DNA from: Chitinophaga caseinilytica
GTDB taxonomy: Bacteria; Bacteroidota; Bacteroidia; Chitinophagales; Chitinophagaceae
Assembly (NCBI RefSeq): GCF_038396765.1
Contig: NZ_CP150096.1
Coordinates: 6,245,001-6,309,000, forward strand
Direction: 5' to 3'
DNA: 64,000 bases
Under the pieces are notes generated by a model. It was given only the letters and a program-made list of their open reading frames with translations. It searched no databases and was not told the origin of the DNA. This document shows positions 18,588-26,338 of the stretch, piece by piece (within the stretch, counting starts at the first letter, position 1; the number at the start of each line of letters is the position of its first letter). The position numbers and the translations under genes are program-made.

Positions 18588-19712
18588 ATGCTATTGCTCC
18601 TGTTATCGCTCTTGCTCAACTCACCAGAAAACCTATCGACCGGCATGAAAAACACCGTACTCTTCATCGGCTCCTACTCCGAAGCGTCCAAAGATGGCAT
18701 CCACGCACTGATCCTCACCGACAAAGCTCCCTGGTTCGGGGCCGACCGGAAAGGCTTCAGCGGCATCGCCAACCCCTCCTTCCTGAAACTGTCCACCAAC
18801 CGCAAAATGCTCTACGCCGTCTCCGAAATCGGTGAAGGCACCGTTCAGGCATACGCCATTCAACCCGCCGCCGGCCAGGCCCCTCCCGGCCTCACGCCCG
18901 CAGGCACACCGCAACCCGCCGGAAACGGCCCCTGCCACATCTCCGTCGACGCACAAGACCAACATATCATCGTCTCCAATTATAATGGCGGCAGCCTTAC
19001 CGTTTTCCCGCTCGACGCAAACGGCATCCCCCGCACCGCCGTACAACGCCTCCACTTCAGCGGCAAGGGCCCCAACCCCTCCCGCCAGGAAGCCCCACAT
19101 GCCCATTCGACCCTCTTCTCGCCCGACGGCAAGCAGGTCTTCGCCGCCGATCTGGGCACCGACCGCATCTATATATATGATTACGACCCGAAGCACGATA
19201 AACGCCCGCTGACGCCTGCCAAACAGCCTTTCGCCACCACCACGCCCGGAGGCGGCCCCCGGCACATGGCCTTCTCGGCCGACGGAAAACTCCTCTTCGC
19301 CGTGCTGGAGCTCAACGGCCAGGTCCAGACTTTCCGCTATCAAAACGGCAGCCTCACGCCCCTGCAAACCGTTTCCGCAGCGCCCACAGATTACAAGGGC
19401 GACAATTTCAGCGGAGCAGACATCCATCTTTCCCCCGATGGTAAATTCCTCTATACTTCCCTCCGCGGCGATATCCACCAGATCGCAATATTCAAAGTGC
19501 AGGCCGATGGGTTACAACTCGTTAAAAATCAGCCCCTTCCCGGGAAAGAACCCCGCAACTTCTGCCTGTCGCACGATGGAAGCCTCCTGTACTGCGCCCT
19601 CCAGAAAAGCGGCACGATCGTCGTTTTCAAGCGCGATCCAGCAACGGGGCTGTTGACGGACACGGGCATGTCGATGGAAACACCTTCCCCCGTGTGCCTG
19701 GAAACCATGTGA
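18588..19712 (+). CDS. Lactonase family (6-phosphogluconolactonase-like) beta-propeller protein
   Basis: The chosen start at 18588 gives 374 residues; a start at 18645 (MKNTVLFIGSY) is equally possible and would remove the hydrophobic MLLLLLSLLL head. The protein repeats a propeller pattern: GNGPCHISVDAQDQHIIVSNYNGG, PHAHSTLFSPDGKQVFAADLGTD, GGGPRHMAFSADGKLLFAVLE and PRNFCLSHDGSLLYCA, as in the seven-bladed lactonase (YbhE/Pgl-type) family, some of which hydrolyse 6-phosphogluconolactone. If the longer start is used the head could be a signal peptide, which would argue against a cytosolic sugar role. It is inserted against the direction of the nusG-rplK block. Confidence 0.82.
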   Translation: MLLLLLSLLLNSPENLSTGMKNTVLFIGSYSEASKDGIHALILTDKAPWFGADRKGFSGIANPSFLKLSTNRKMLYAVSEIGEGTVQAYAIQPAAGQAPPGLTPAGTPQPAGNGPCHISVDAQDQHIIVSNYNGGSLTVFPLDANGIPRTAVQRLHFSGKGPNPSRQEAPHAHSTLFSPDGKQVFAADLGTDRIYIYDYDPKHDKRPLTPAKQPFATTTPGGGPRHMAFSADGKLLFAVLELNGQVQTFRYQNGSLTPLQTVSAAPTDYKGDNFSGADIHLSPDGKFLYTSLRGDIHQIAIFKVQADGLQLVKNQPLPGKEPRNFCLSHDGSLLYCALQKSGTIVVFKRDPATGLLTDTGMSMETPSPVCLETM

Positions 19713-19787
19713 TAATTGCATGTGGCAACAGGCAAAAAGTTGCTGATGCATGTATTTCGTAACTTCATAGCCTTAAACCCCTTCGTT

Positions 19788-20348
19788 ATGAAACGCATGT
19801 GTTTGTTCATCGCAATCGTCTGCAGTACTGTTATTTCCGCCCGCGCGCAGGATGAAGCCGCCCAGAAAGCCTGGATGGATTACATGACGCCCGGCCCCAT
19901 GCACAAAATGATGGCCATGGCCAACGGTACCTGGAATACGGACCTCACTTTCTGGATGTCGCCCGGCGGGCCTTCCTCCAAATCTACCGGCAGCTGTACC
20001 AATCGCATGATCCTTGGCGACCGTTACCAGGAAACCGTTCACACGGGAGACATGGGCGGTATGCAATTCGAAGGGCATGGGATCCTGGCGTACGATAACG
20101 CCAAGAAGGTGTTCCAGTCTGTTTGGTACGACAATATGGGTACCGGCGTCATGATGCTCGAGGGCAAGTACGACGATGCTACCCGCAGCATGACGCTGAC
20201 GGGCTCATCTGTGGACCCAACGGGCAAGCCCATGGGCATCCGCGAGGTGTTCAAGTGGATAGACGACAACACCCAGTTCATGGAAATGTACATGATGCAG
20301 GACGGTAAGGAATTCAAGAGTATGGAAATGAAGCTGACCCGTAAATAA
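19788..20348 (+). CDS. Exported DUF1579 protein
   Basis: Starting at 19788 the protein has 186 residues and a clean signal peptide (MKRMCLFIAIVCSTVISARAQ). The mature part has the DUF1579 layout: GPMHKMMAMANGTWNTDLTFWM, then DRYQETVHTGDMGGMQFEGHGILAYDNAKK and QSVWYDNMGTGVM, giving a lipocalin-like barrel. Molecular function is unknown. It lies 75 bases after the lactonase gene on the same strand and ends before a plus-strand terminator at 20374. Confidence 0.82.
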   Translation: MKRMCLFIAIVCSTVISARAQDEAAQKAWMDYMTPGPMHKMMAMANGTWNTDLTFWMSPGGPSSKSTGSCTNRMILGDRYQETVHTGDMGGMQFEGHGILAYDNAKKVFQSVWYDNMGTGVMMLEGKYDDATRSMTLTGSSVDPTGKPMGIREVFKWIDDNTQFMEMYMMQDGKEFKSMEMKLTRK

Positions 20349-20373
20349 AGGTTGGCGATCTTTCAAAATTTTC

Positions 20374-20406
20374 GGCGGCTGCGCGATGGCGTGGCCGCTT
20401 TTTTAT
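20374..20406 (+). terminator. Terminator of the DUF1579 gene
   Basis: Stem GCGGC/GCCGC (20375-20379 with 20394-20398) with an inner CGC/GCG, followed by T6. It begins 26 bases after the stop codon. Confidence 0.75.
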
Positions 20407-20474
20407 TTGGGGTATTCAATTGAATGCGGGGATAGAGTGGTCGCGGTGATGGACGATAACGCATCCAGAGGCGT

Positions 20475-20631
20475 GCATGCGTTGCAGTTAGGGCTGGAAA
20501 GGCTTGTCTACCGGGTATACTGGCAGGATGGGGTAAATAATGCTTTCTATGCGGGATGTAGATGGGGCTGGTTTATCGGGTGTTCCGGCAGCAGCGGGTA
20601 AACATTGCGGTCTATACGGGATGCAGGTGGG
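20475..20631. repeat. Degenerate tandem repeat, about 65-base period
   Basis: Two 36-base blocks at 20531-20566 and 20596-20631 match at about 29 positions (GGGTAAA, TCTAT, CGGGATG, TGGG conserved). The sequence between them (GGCTGG to CGGGT to GGCAG) is echoed upstream at about 20493-20527, so there are 2 to 2.5 units. The array sits between the facing terminators of the DUF1579 and nusG genes and has no coding potential. Confidence 0.65.
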
Positions 20632-20632
20632 A

Positions 20633-20663
20633 TAAAAAAAGAGGCTGCCGGATGGCAACCTCT
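20633..20663 (-). terminator. nusG terminator
   Basis: Minus-strand stem GAGG-TGCC/GGCA-CCTC with one mismatch and a 4-base loop, followed by T7. It lies 24 bases after the nusG stop. Confidence 0.88.
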
Positions 20664-20686
20664 TCGAGTATGGTGGAAAACCAGGG

Positions 20687-21262
20687 TTAGCTGATTTTTT
20701 CTACCTGCATAAAGTTCAGCTCTACTGGTGTAGCGCGGCCGAAGATCTTAACGGTTACTTTCAGTTTCTTCTTGTCTTCGAGTACTTCTTCGATGACGCC
20801 GTTGAAGTCGTTGAAAGGGCCGTCGATGATCTTGATGGTTTCGCCGACGATGAACGGTTCGCTCATGGTGAGGCCCTGATCGGAGATCTCGTCAACTTTT
20901 CCGAGCATTTTATTGACTTCGGATTTGCGGAGAGCGATGGGTTTTTCCTTACCGAGGAAGTGGATAACGCCAGACACGTTTCGGATGGCCTGGATCACTT
21001 CGTCGTTCATTTTCCCTTCGATGGCTTCGATCATCACATAACCGGGGTAGAAGTTTTTTTCGCGCATTACCTTTTTACCGGCTTGCACTTTATAAACTTT
21101 TTCCACGGGGAGGAAAACCTGGGTGATAACGTTGGCCCAATCACTGCGGCGGATCTCGATATCCAGGTATTCTTTGACTTTCTTCTCTTTGCCACTTACC
21201 ACGCGCAGCACGTACCATTTGGTTTCCTGAGCGGGCTGAGTGGGGATTTGGGCTTCATCCAT
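20687..21262 (-). CDS. nusG: Transcription termination/antitermination protein NusG
   Basis: A 191-residue protein with the NGN domain at the N-terminus ([20 protein letters not shown], then [12 protein letters not shown] around residue 70) and a C-terminal KOW domain ([21 protein letters not shown]). NusG binds RNA polymerase and links it to Rho or ribosomes. Its ATG overlaps the end of secE by one base, the conserved secE-nusG pair. Unusually, rplK does not follow directly. Confidence 0.97.
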   Translation of the reverse strand: MDEAQIPTQPAQETKWYVLRVVSGKEKKVKEYLDIEIRRSDWANVITQVFLPVEKVYKVQAGKKVMREKNFYPGYVMIEAIEGKMNDEVIQAIRNVSGVIHFLGKEKPIALRKSEVNKMLGKVDEISDQGLTMSEPFIVGETIKIIDGPFNDFNGVIEEVLEDKKKLKVTVKIFGRATPVELNFMQVEKIS

Positions 21263-21456
21263 TATTGAAACAGTTTATAGTATTGCGATAAAACCAGGTG
21301 GGAAGCCGTGTCCATACCCCAAACCATCAGGGTGATAATGATGGTGGCGATCAGAACGATCATGGTAGAGGACTGCAGTTCCTTCCAGGTAGGCCAGGAT
21401 ACTTTATGTACCAGTTCGTGGTAGGATTCTCTGAAGTAGTTGGTGACTTTGTTCAT
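21262..21456 (-). CDS. secE: Preprotein translocase subunit SecE
   Basis: A short 64-residue protein with an amphipathic helix (YFRESYHELVHKVSWPTWKEL, containing the conserved V-WPTW element) and one transmembrane helix (about 31-52). It clamps SecY in the inner membrane. The single-helix form is the common bacterial type. It lies between tRNA-Trp and nusG, as in other bacteria. Confidence 0.95.
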   Translation of the reverse strand: MNKVTNYFRESYHELVHKVSWPTWKELQSSTMIVLIATIIITLMVWGMDTASHLVLSQYYKLFQ

Positions 21457-21585
21457 GTGATAATTTCTTGGGACTGAAGTTAAAAAACAATCCTGTTATG
21501 AACGATAAAAATTGCCTTCAAGGGAAATTGCGGATTTGTTGAGGAAATCTGCAATTTAACTTTCCGGCAATTTACATTTTAATCA

Positions 21586-21658
21586 GCACGGGCACTAGGA
21601 TTCGAACCCAGATCAAAGGTTTTGGAGACCCGTATGCTACCGTTGCACCATGCCCGTG
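21586..21658 (-). tRNA. tRNA-Trp (CCA anticodon)
   Basis: The minus strand folds with acceptor CACGGGC/GCCCGTG, D-arm, anticodon loop CTCCAAA (CCA) and a T-arm with GGTTCGAATCC. CCA tail is not encoded. It sits between tuf and secE, the classical location, and has its own promoter about 40 bases upstream. Confidence 0.93.
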
Positions 21659-21693
21659 TGTAAGCCATCAGCACCTTTCGTTTTCACCGTCTG

Positions 21694-21725
21694 CAAAGAT
21701 AATCTTTGGGAGATTACTTACGCAA
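21694..21725 (-). promoter_or_regulatory. Promoter of tRNA-Trp-secE-nusG
   Basis: Minus-strand CTTG/TTG (21725-21722), 21-base spacer, TATCTTTG (21701-21694). Start expected near 21688, 30 bases before tRNA-Trp. A perfect 10-bp inverted repeat (21662-21671 and 21729-21738) encloses it. Confidence 0.68.
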
Positions 21726-21767
21726 GAACTGATGGCTTTTTTTATTTTCTCAGTAGTGGACTACTGA

Positions 21768-22955
21768 TTATTTCAGGATTTCAGTCACCTGACCAGCACC
21801 TACGGTACGGCCACCTTCGCGGATAGCGAATTTCAGACCTTTTTCCATAGCGATCGGTTGGATCAGTTTAACAGTCAGGCTGATGTTATCACCAGGCATA
21901 ACCATTTCAACACCTGCCGGCAGTTCAACCTCACCAGTTACGTCCGTGGTACGGAAGTAGAACTGAGGACGGTATTTCTGGAAGAACGGCGTGTGACGGC
22001 CACCTTCTTCTTTGCTCAGTACGTAAACTTCGCATTTGAAGTCGGTGTGCGGAGTGATAGAACCGGGCTGGCAGATAACCATACCGCGACGGATCTGAGT
22101 TTTCTCAATACCGCGGAGGAGCAGACCGGCGTTGTCACCAGCTTCACCTTCGTCCAGCAGTTTTTTGAACATCTCAACGCCGGTGCAGGTAGATTTCATA
22201 GATTCTGCTTGCAGACCTACGATCTCAACGTTTTCACCAACTTTGATACGACCGCGCTCGATACGACCGGTGGCTACAGTACCACGACCGGTGATAGAGA
22301 ACACGTCTTCTACCGACATCAGGAAGGGTTGGTCAACCGGGCGGGGAGGCAGGGGAATGTAAGTATCAACTGCTTCCATCAGTTCCTCGATCTTAGCGAT
22401 CCACTGGGGATCACCTGCGAGAGCGCCGGTAGCGGAGCCTTGGATGATGGGCACATTATCGCCGTCGAAACCATAGGAAGACAGCAGTTCGCGCAGCTCG
22501 ATCTCAACGAGTTCCAGCAGCTCGGCGTCATCAACCAGGTCTACTTTGTTCATGAATACAACCATACGGGGAACACCTACCTGGCGAGCGAGCAGAACGT
22601 GCTCTTTCGTCTGGGGCATCGGACCGTCGGTAGCAGCTACTACCAGGATAGCACCGTCCATCTGGGCGGCACCGGTGATCATGTTTTTCACATAGTCAGC
22701 GTGGCCAGGGCAGTCAACGTGAGCATAGTGACGGTTTGTAGTCTGATACTCTACGTGTGCTGTATTGATGGTGATACCTCTTTCTTTTTCTTCAGGAGCC
22801 GCGTCGATCTCGTCATAACCTTTCTTCTCAGCCAAGCCCTTGTTTGCCAGAATTGTAGTAATGGCAGCAGTCAAGGTAGTTTTACCGTGGTCAACGTGAC
22901 CAATGGTACCAATGTTAACGTGGGGTTTATCCCGCTTAAAGGTTTCTTTTGCCAT
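21768..22955 (-). CDS. tuf: Elongation factor Tu
   Basis: A 395-residue GTPase with all G motifs: GHVDHGKT (residues 19-26), DCPGH (about 81-85) and NKVD (about 136-139), then the beta-barrel domains ending in [12 protein letters not shown]. It delivers aminoacyl-tRNA to the ribosome. It follows the tRNA-Thr/Tyr/Gly/Thr cluster on the same strand, as in the E. coli thrU-tufB operon, and is likely co-transcribed with it, because no separate promoter is evident between them. Confidence 0.98.
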   Translation of the reverse strand: MAKETFKRDKPHVNIGTIGHVDHGKTTLTAAITTILANKGLAEKKGYDEIDAAPEEKERGITINTAHVEYQTTNRHYAHVDCPGHADYVKNMITGAAQMDGAILVVAATDGPMPQTKEHVLLARQVGVPRMVVFMNKVDLVDDAELLELVEIELRELLSSYGFDGDNVPIIQGSATGALAGDPQWIAKIEELMEAVDTYIPLPPRPVDQPFLMSVEDVFSITGRGTVATGRIERGRIKVGENVEIVGLQAESMKSTCTGVEMFKKLLDEGEAGDNAGLLLRGIEKTQIRRGMVICQPGSITPHTDFKCEVYVLSKEEGGRHTPFFQKYRPQFYFRTTDVTGEVELPAGVEMVMPGDNISLTVKLIQPIAMEKGLKFAIREGGRTVGAGQVTEILK

Positions 22956-23023
22956 TGTATTTTTTTTAAGATGGTTTGTAAAGTTTATTGCTTTATAGTT
23001 GTTTTAAAACTTACTTAACAAAC

Positions 23024-23100
23024 TGGAGCCCGCCGCAGGAATTGAACCCGCTCCTTCTCGCTTACTGGCGAAACGCTCATCCATTGAGCTTACCGGCTGC
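23024..23100 (-). pseudogene. Degenerate tRNA-like sequence before tuf
   Basis: The minus strand has a good D-arm (GCTCAATGGATGAGC), a T-arm (GCGGG-TTCAATT-CCTGC) and an encoded CCA in the right places over 77 bases. However, the 5' strand (GCAGCCG) does not pair with the 3' acceptor strand (GGCGGGC), and no proper anticodon stem with U33 forms. It is probably a decayed tRNA copy in the tRNA-tuf operon. Confidence 0.55.
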
Positions 23101-23110
23101 GTTAAACTTC

Positions 23111-23175
23111 GAATTTCGGATACCGGCCACAGAAATTTCCCAGAAGGACTTTCCGGTTACCCAGCATCCGAATTC
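23111..23175 (-). other. 65-base inverted-repeat spacer between tRNA-Thr and the tRNA-like remnant
   Basis: Two nested stems are visible: GAATT-CGGAT with ATCCG-AATTC at the ends and CCGG/CCGG inside. It would form a long RNA hairpin in the tRNA-tuf transcript, perhaps a processing site. Confidence 0.5.
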
Positions 23176-23180
23176 TTTTG

Positions 23181-23252
<72 letters not shown>

Positions 23253-23268
23253 GTTGAAGGTGCTTTAG

Positions 23269-23341
23269 AGCGGGAGACGAGGTTCGAACCCGCGACCTAC
23301 AGCTTGGAAGGCTGTCGCTCTACCAACTGAGCTACTCCCGC
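23269..23341 (-). tRNA. tRNA-Gly (TCC anticodon)
   Basis: Acceptor GCGGGAG/CTCCCGC, anticodon loop with TCC, T-arm CGCGGGTTCGAACCTCG. Third tRNA of the array; order Thr-Tyr-Gly-Thr-tuf equals that of E. coli. Confidence 0.95.
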
Positions 23342-23402
23342 ACATCGCTTTGCCTCATCTACATTTCTACCAAAACACACTACGCAAAGCTTGCATTTTT
23401 GG

Positions 23403-23485
23403 TGGGCAGGACAGGATTCGAACCTGTGAAGTCGAAAGACAGCGGATTTACAGTCCGCCCCATTTGGCCGCTCTGGAACCTGCCC
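23403..23485 (-). tRNA. tRNA-Tyr (GTA anticodon)
   Basis: An 83-base class II tRNA with a long variable arm. Acceptor GGGCAGG/CCTGCCC, anticodon loop CTGTAAA giving GTA, T-arm with AGGTTCGAATCCT. Confidence 0.95.
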
Positions 23486-23506
23486 GACTTACTTAATAAC
23501 CTTTTG

Positions 23507-23580
23507 AGCCAGCAGAGGGATTCGAACCCCCGACCCACTGATTACAAATCAGTAGCTCTGGCCAACTGAGCTATGCTGGC
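23507..23580 (-). tRNA. tRNA-Thr (TGT anticodon)
   Basis: Acceptor GCCAGCA/TGCTGGC, anticodon stem CTGAT/ATCAG with loop TTGTA giving TGT, T-arm GGGGGTTCGAATCCC. First tRNA of the array. Confidence 0.95.
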
Positions 23581-23626
23581 ATTCTTTTGTCAAGAAAAAG
23601 ATTAACATTCTTGCTTAAAGGGAGTG

Positions 23627-23658
23627 CAAAATAAGGGTGAAAATTTTATTAAAACAAA
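23627..23658 (-). promoter_or_regulatory. Possible proximal promoter of the tRNA array
   Basis: Minus-strand TTTG (23658-23655), 20-base spacer, TTATTTTG (23634-23627), one base off TAnnTTTG. Start expected near 23621, about 40 bases before tRNA-Thr. Confidence 0.45.
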
Positions 23659-23767
23659 TATTTTTTTTCACTTTCCCAAGATTTTTCAAAACTCTCTTGT
23701 TTCGGCTAAAATGCCCTACAGCAAAGAACTTTACTACCTTCGCCGATCCCTTTTTGAATCGGGATGG

Positions 23768-23798
23768 CAAAGGTAGTAAAGAGAATATTAATTCCAAA
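23768..23798 (-). promoter_or_regulatory. Promoter of the tRNA-tuf operon
   Basis: Minus-strand TTTG (23798-23795), 19-base spacer, TACCTTTG (23775-23768). It lies just past the hpf stop codon (23813), leaving a leader of about 180 bases that contains a CCGAT/ATCGG hairpin. Confidence 0.8.
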
Positions 23799-23812
23799 AT
23801 ATTTTTGAGATT

Positions 23813-24112
23813 TTAATGTAAATTCTTCTCTTTCTTACGCTTGATCTGGTTAACAAGGCTGTCAAACGCAAGATCGAAGGACTCTTCGAAGGATTTGCTC
23901 TCATGCTTTACAAAGAAGCTGTGACGGGGTACATTTACGCGGATCTCCGCTATTTTGTCTTTTACCTGGTGGGCTAACTGATCTAATTTCAGGAAAATCT
24001 CTACATGTACAATCTTGTCGTAAAAGGTGGAAAGTTTCTGGACTCTCTTATTCACATGATCAATTAATTTGGCGTCAGCATCAAAACGCACAGTTTGAAT
24101 TTGAACATTCAT
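23813..24112 (-). CDS. hpf: Ribosome hibernation promoting factor (HPF/RaiA family, short form)
   Basis: A 99-residue protein with the YfiA/HPF fold pattern: MNVQIQTVRFDADAKLIDHVNKRVQKLSTFYDK at the N-terminus and, near the end, FFVKHESKSFEESFDLAFDSLVNQIKRKKEK, where the basic helix binds 16S rRNA. It lacks the extra C-terminal domain of long HPF. It binds stalled ribosomes in stationary phase. It follows xerC on the same strand after 252 AT-rich bases in which I see no further feature. Confidence 0.9.
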   Translation of the reverse strand: MNVQIQTVRFDADAKLIDHVNKRVQKLSTFYDKIVHVEIFLKLDQLAHQVKDKIAEIRVNVPRHSFFVKHESKSFEESFDLAFDSLVNQIKRKKEKNLH

Positions 24113-24364
24113 AGCACTAAAATTTTACATTTAACAATCTGATTTCAAATTAGTAGTCATACATCATAGGCGCATTTTTTATCTAAAGAACTGTATTACT
24201 AATATACTAATTCTTCCCACTCAAATCAATGTGTCTGCCCCTAAAAATTTTGTTAAAATGAACATATCCAATATTAACGCTTCCTTCCACCATAACGGAT
24301 GACGCACATCATTCACCAAACTGTCTTTGATTAGTGCATTTTTCTGTCAATAAAAGCTTTGATA

Positions 24365-25330
24365 CTACCCCCGCGGATGCGCCTGCTTATGCACCCGGCG
24401 CAGCTTCTCGATCGTATTATGGGTATACACCTGGGTAGACGCCAGGCTCGCATGGCCCAACAACTCCTTCACCGCATTTATGTCCGCCCCATTGTTCACC
24501 AGGTGCGTCGCGAATGTATGCCGCAACACGTGCGGGCTCCGCTTTTTCAAGGTGGTCACCCGCTCCAGCACGCGGCGCACGGTACGGTACACGTCCCAGG
24601 CCTGAACAGGCTTGCCATTGGGCAGGCAGAGCATCGCCTTTCCGGAATATCCCGGAACGGCTTCTTCACGCTTATCGAAGTAATTCCTTATGTCTTTCAT
24701 CAACACGGTCCCCACCGGGATGATCCGCTCCTTATTGCCCTTTCCGAGCACTTTGATCTGCCCGTTGGAAATATCGACGCTCCTGTCTTCCAGACCGATC
24801 AGCTCCGCACGCCGGATACCGGCATGGTACAGCAAGCGCATGATAAGGCATTGGGTAACCCCGGCGAAGTCGTCGCTGAAAAGCGGGAGCTCCTCCCCTG
24901 CGGGTGGCTGCGTGAGCTTTTCCATGGCCATTTCGTCTACGAACACGGGCAGCCTTTCCGGCAGTTTGGGGCCGGTTACGCGGGCCATTGGGCTTTGCTG
25001 GACCACGCCTTTTCGCAGGGCGAACTTAAAGAAAGACCTGAGGGCCGACATCTTCCGGCGGATGGTGACAGCGGAGGCGGGCGTTGGCACTCCCTTGCGG
25101 GCGTCTTCTGCTTTTTTACGGCCTTCCAAGCCAAGGGCGAGCCACGACTTGATATGAGAAGCCTTCACGCTCCCGAGCGGGATGCCGTCGTACTGACTTT
25201 GCAGGTATTGAAAAAACTGGTGAAGATCAAGGGAATAGGATTGCACCGTATGCGGCGAGTACCGCTTTTCGAGGGAGAGCCAGGCGAGGAAATCCTGCGC
25301 CAGAGGAGGAAGGTGCACTTGATCCAACAC
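24365..25330 (-). CDS. Tyrosine recombinase, XerC/XerD type
   Basis: A 321-residue recombinase with an N-terminal SAM-like core-binding domain (about 5-120) and a catalytic domain with all six active-site residues: R173 (AGIRRAEL), K197 (LGKGNKER), H267 and R270 (HVLRH), H293 (LLGHAS) and nucleophile Y302 (VYTHNT). Length and lack of extra domains fit the chromosomal dimer-resolving Xer proteins. Between rpsU and hpf, with no attachment site, excisionase or phage genes nearby, it is a housekeeping recombinase rather than an integrase. Whether it is the C or D partner cannot be told. Confidence 0.9.
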   Translation of the reverse strand: MLDQVHLPPLAQDFLAWLSLEKRYSPHTVQSYSLDLHQFFQYLQSQYDGIPLGSVKASHIKSWLALGLEGRKKAEDARKGVPTPASAVTIRRKMSALRSFFKFALRKGVVQQSPMARVTGPKLPERLPVFVDEMAMEKLTQPPAGEELPLFSDDFAGVTQCLIMRLLYHAGIRRAELIGLEDRSVDISNGQIKVLGKGNKERIIPVGTVLMKDIRNYFDKREEAVPGYSGKAMLCLPNGKPVQAWDVYRTVRRVLERVTTLKKRSPHVLRHTFATHLVNNGADINAVKELLGHASLASTQVYTHNTIEKLRRVHKQAHPRG

Positions 25331-25408
25331 AAAAAAATTGATGATTGTAAAGATACATTAATCCTTTACAATCATCAATTTCGTGTATAAAAAGATGTAA
25401 CTATCTAA

Positions 25409-25606
25409 TTATTGATCGAACTTGCCGGTTGCTACCTGCTGCTTATATACAGCCTTCAGCACCTGGGTGCGACGGCGGATAGAAGGCTTGGTAAACGACT
25501 GACGCTCTCTCAGTTGCAGCAGAATTTTCGCTTTCTCAAATTTCTTTTTATACTTTTTGAGCGCTTTGTCGATGTTTTCGCAATCTTTGGAATCGATGAT
25601 TAACAT
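25409..25606 (-). CDS. rpsU: Ribosomal protein S21
   Basis: A 65-residue basic protein with the S21 pattern: ENIDKALKKYKKKFEKAKIL, RERQSFTKPSIRRR. It sits near the 3' end of 16S rRNA in the small subunit and, in Bacteroidota, is linked to handling of the anti-Shine-Dalgarno. First gene of an rpsU-xerC-hpf run with a canonical promoter 43 bases upstream. Confidence 0.96.
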   Translation of the reverse strand: MLIIDSKDCENIDKALKKYKKKFEKAKILLQLRERQSFTKPSIRRRTQVLKAVYKQQVATGKFDQ

Positions 25607-25648
25607 ATTTCTCCTTTATTCTGTTTTACAGTATATTTTTACGGACAG

Positions 25649-25679
25649 CAAAGGTAATCATAACTTTTTTATTCGCAAA
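25649..25679 (-). promoter_or_regulatory. Promoter of rpsU-xerC-hpf
   Basis: Minus-strand TTTG (25679-25676), 19-base spacer, TACCTTTG (25656-25649). Start expected near 25643, 37 bases before the rpsU ATG. Confidence 0.82.
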
Positions 25680-25691
25680 ATATATTCGTCA

Positions 25692-25723
25692 TTTCTTCTG
25701 CCGGCAATTCTCCATTAAATTTG
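25692..25723 (+). promoter_or_regulatory. Possible promoter of ribE, near-leaderless
   Basis: TTTC (25692-25695), 20-base spacer, TAAATTTG (25716-25723). The ATG follows 6 bases later at 25730. Confidence 0.45.
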
Positions 25724-25729
25724 TGTATT

Positions 25730-26338
25730 ATGTTTACCGGCATTATTGAAACGACAGGCATCGTGGCCACCGCCACTACAGCGGGCGGCAACCTGGAACT
25801 CACCATCAGCACGCCCCTGGCGCAGGAATTGAAAATCGACCAGAGCGTATCCCACAACGGCGTTTGCCTGACCGTCACGGCAGTGGAGGCAGACCGTTAC
25901 ACCACCGTAGCGGTAGCGGAAACGCTGCAAAAGACCAATATCGGCGACCTCCAACCCGGCCATGCCGTGAACCTGGAAAGGGCCATGATCTTTAACAGCC
26001 GGATCGACGGGCACATCGTCCAGGGGCATGTAGACGGTACGGGGACGTGCCTGTCTGTTGACCCGCAAGACGGCAGCTGGCTTTTCCGGTTCGGTTTCGA
26101 CCCTTCCTTTGCGCCGCTGATCGTCGAAAAGGGATCTATCTGCCTGAACGGCGTGAGCCTCACGGTGTTCGACATTTCCGGCGATGCGTTTTCCGTGGCG
26201 ATCATACCTTATACATACGATCACACCAATATCCGGCACCTGAAACCCGGCAGCACCGTAAACCTGGAGTTCGACATTCTGGGCAAATACGTGGCGCGCC
26301 AATTACAAACCCGAGCGAAATCATCCCTCACAACATGA
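25730..26338 (+). CDS. ribE: Riboflavin synthase alpha subunit
   Basis: The start at 25730 gives MFTGIIETTGIV, the invariant riboflavin synthase N-terminus, and 202 residues. Two tandem lumazine-binding barrels are seen: the first with QSVSHNGVCLTV and NLERAMIF, the second with HIVQGHVDG and KGSICLNGVSLTV. It makes riboflavin from two molecules of 6,7-dimethyl-8-ribityllumazine in the cytosol. Its stop overlaps the ATG of the next gene (ATGA), so it is translationally coupled to the nitronate monooxygenase-like gene. No FMN riboswitch is visible upstream. Confidence 0.95.
   Translation: MFTGIIETTGIVATATTAGGNLELTISTPLAQELKIDQSVSHNGVCLTVTAVEADRYTTVAVAETLQKTNIGDLQPGHAVNLERAMIFNSRIDGHIVQGHVDGTGTCLSVDPQDGSWLFRFGFDPSFAPLIVEKGSICLNGVSLTVFDISGDAFSVAIIPYTYDHTNIRHLKPGSTVNLEFDILGKYVARQLQTRAKSSLTT

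Noticed and set aside
20386..20601. 71-codon plus-strand frame between DUF1579 and nusG
   Set aside because: It begins inside a terminator and runs through a degenerate repeat; no start signal or family features.
24365..25330. Integrase of a mobile element next to the tRNA cluster
   Set aside because: The protein is a plain Xer recombinase between rpsU and hpf. I saw no duplicated tRNA end, excisionase, or foreign cargo.
25692..25730. FMN riboswitch before ribE
   Set aside because: The upstream region is short, and the conserved FMN-aptamer blocks are absent; the predicted transcript start is next to the ATG.
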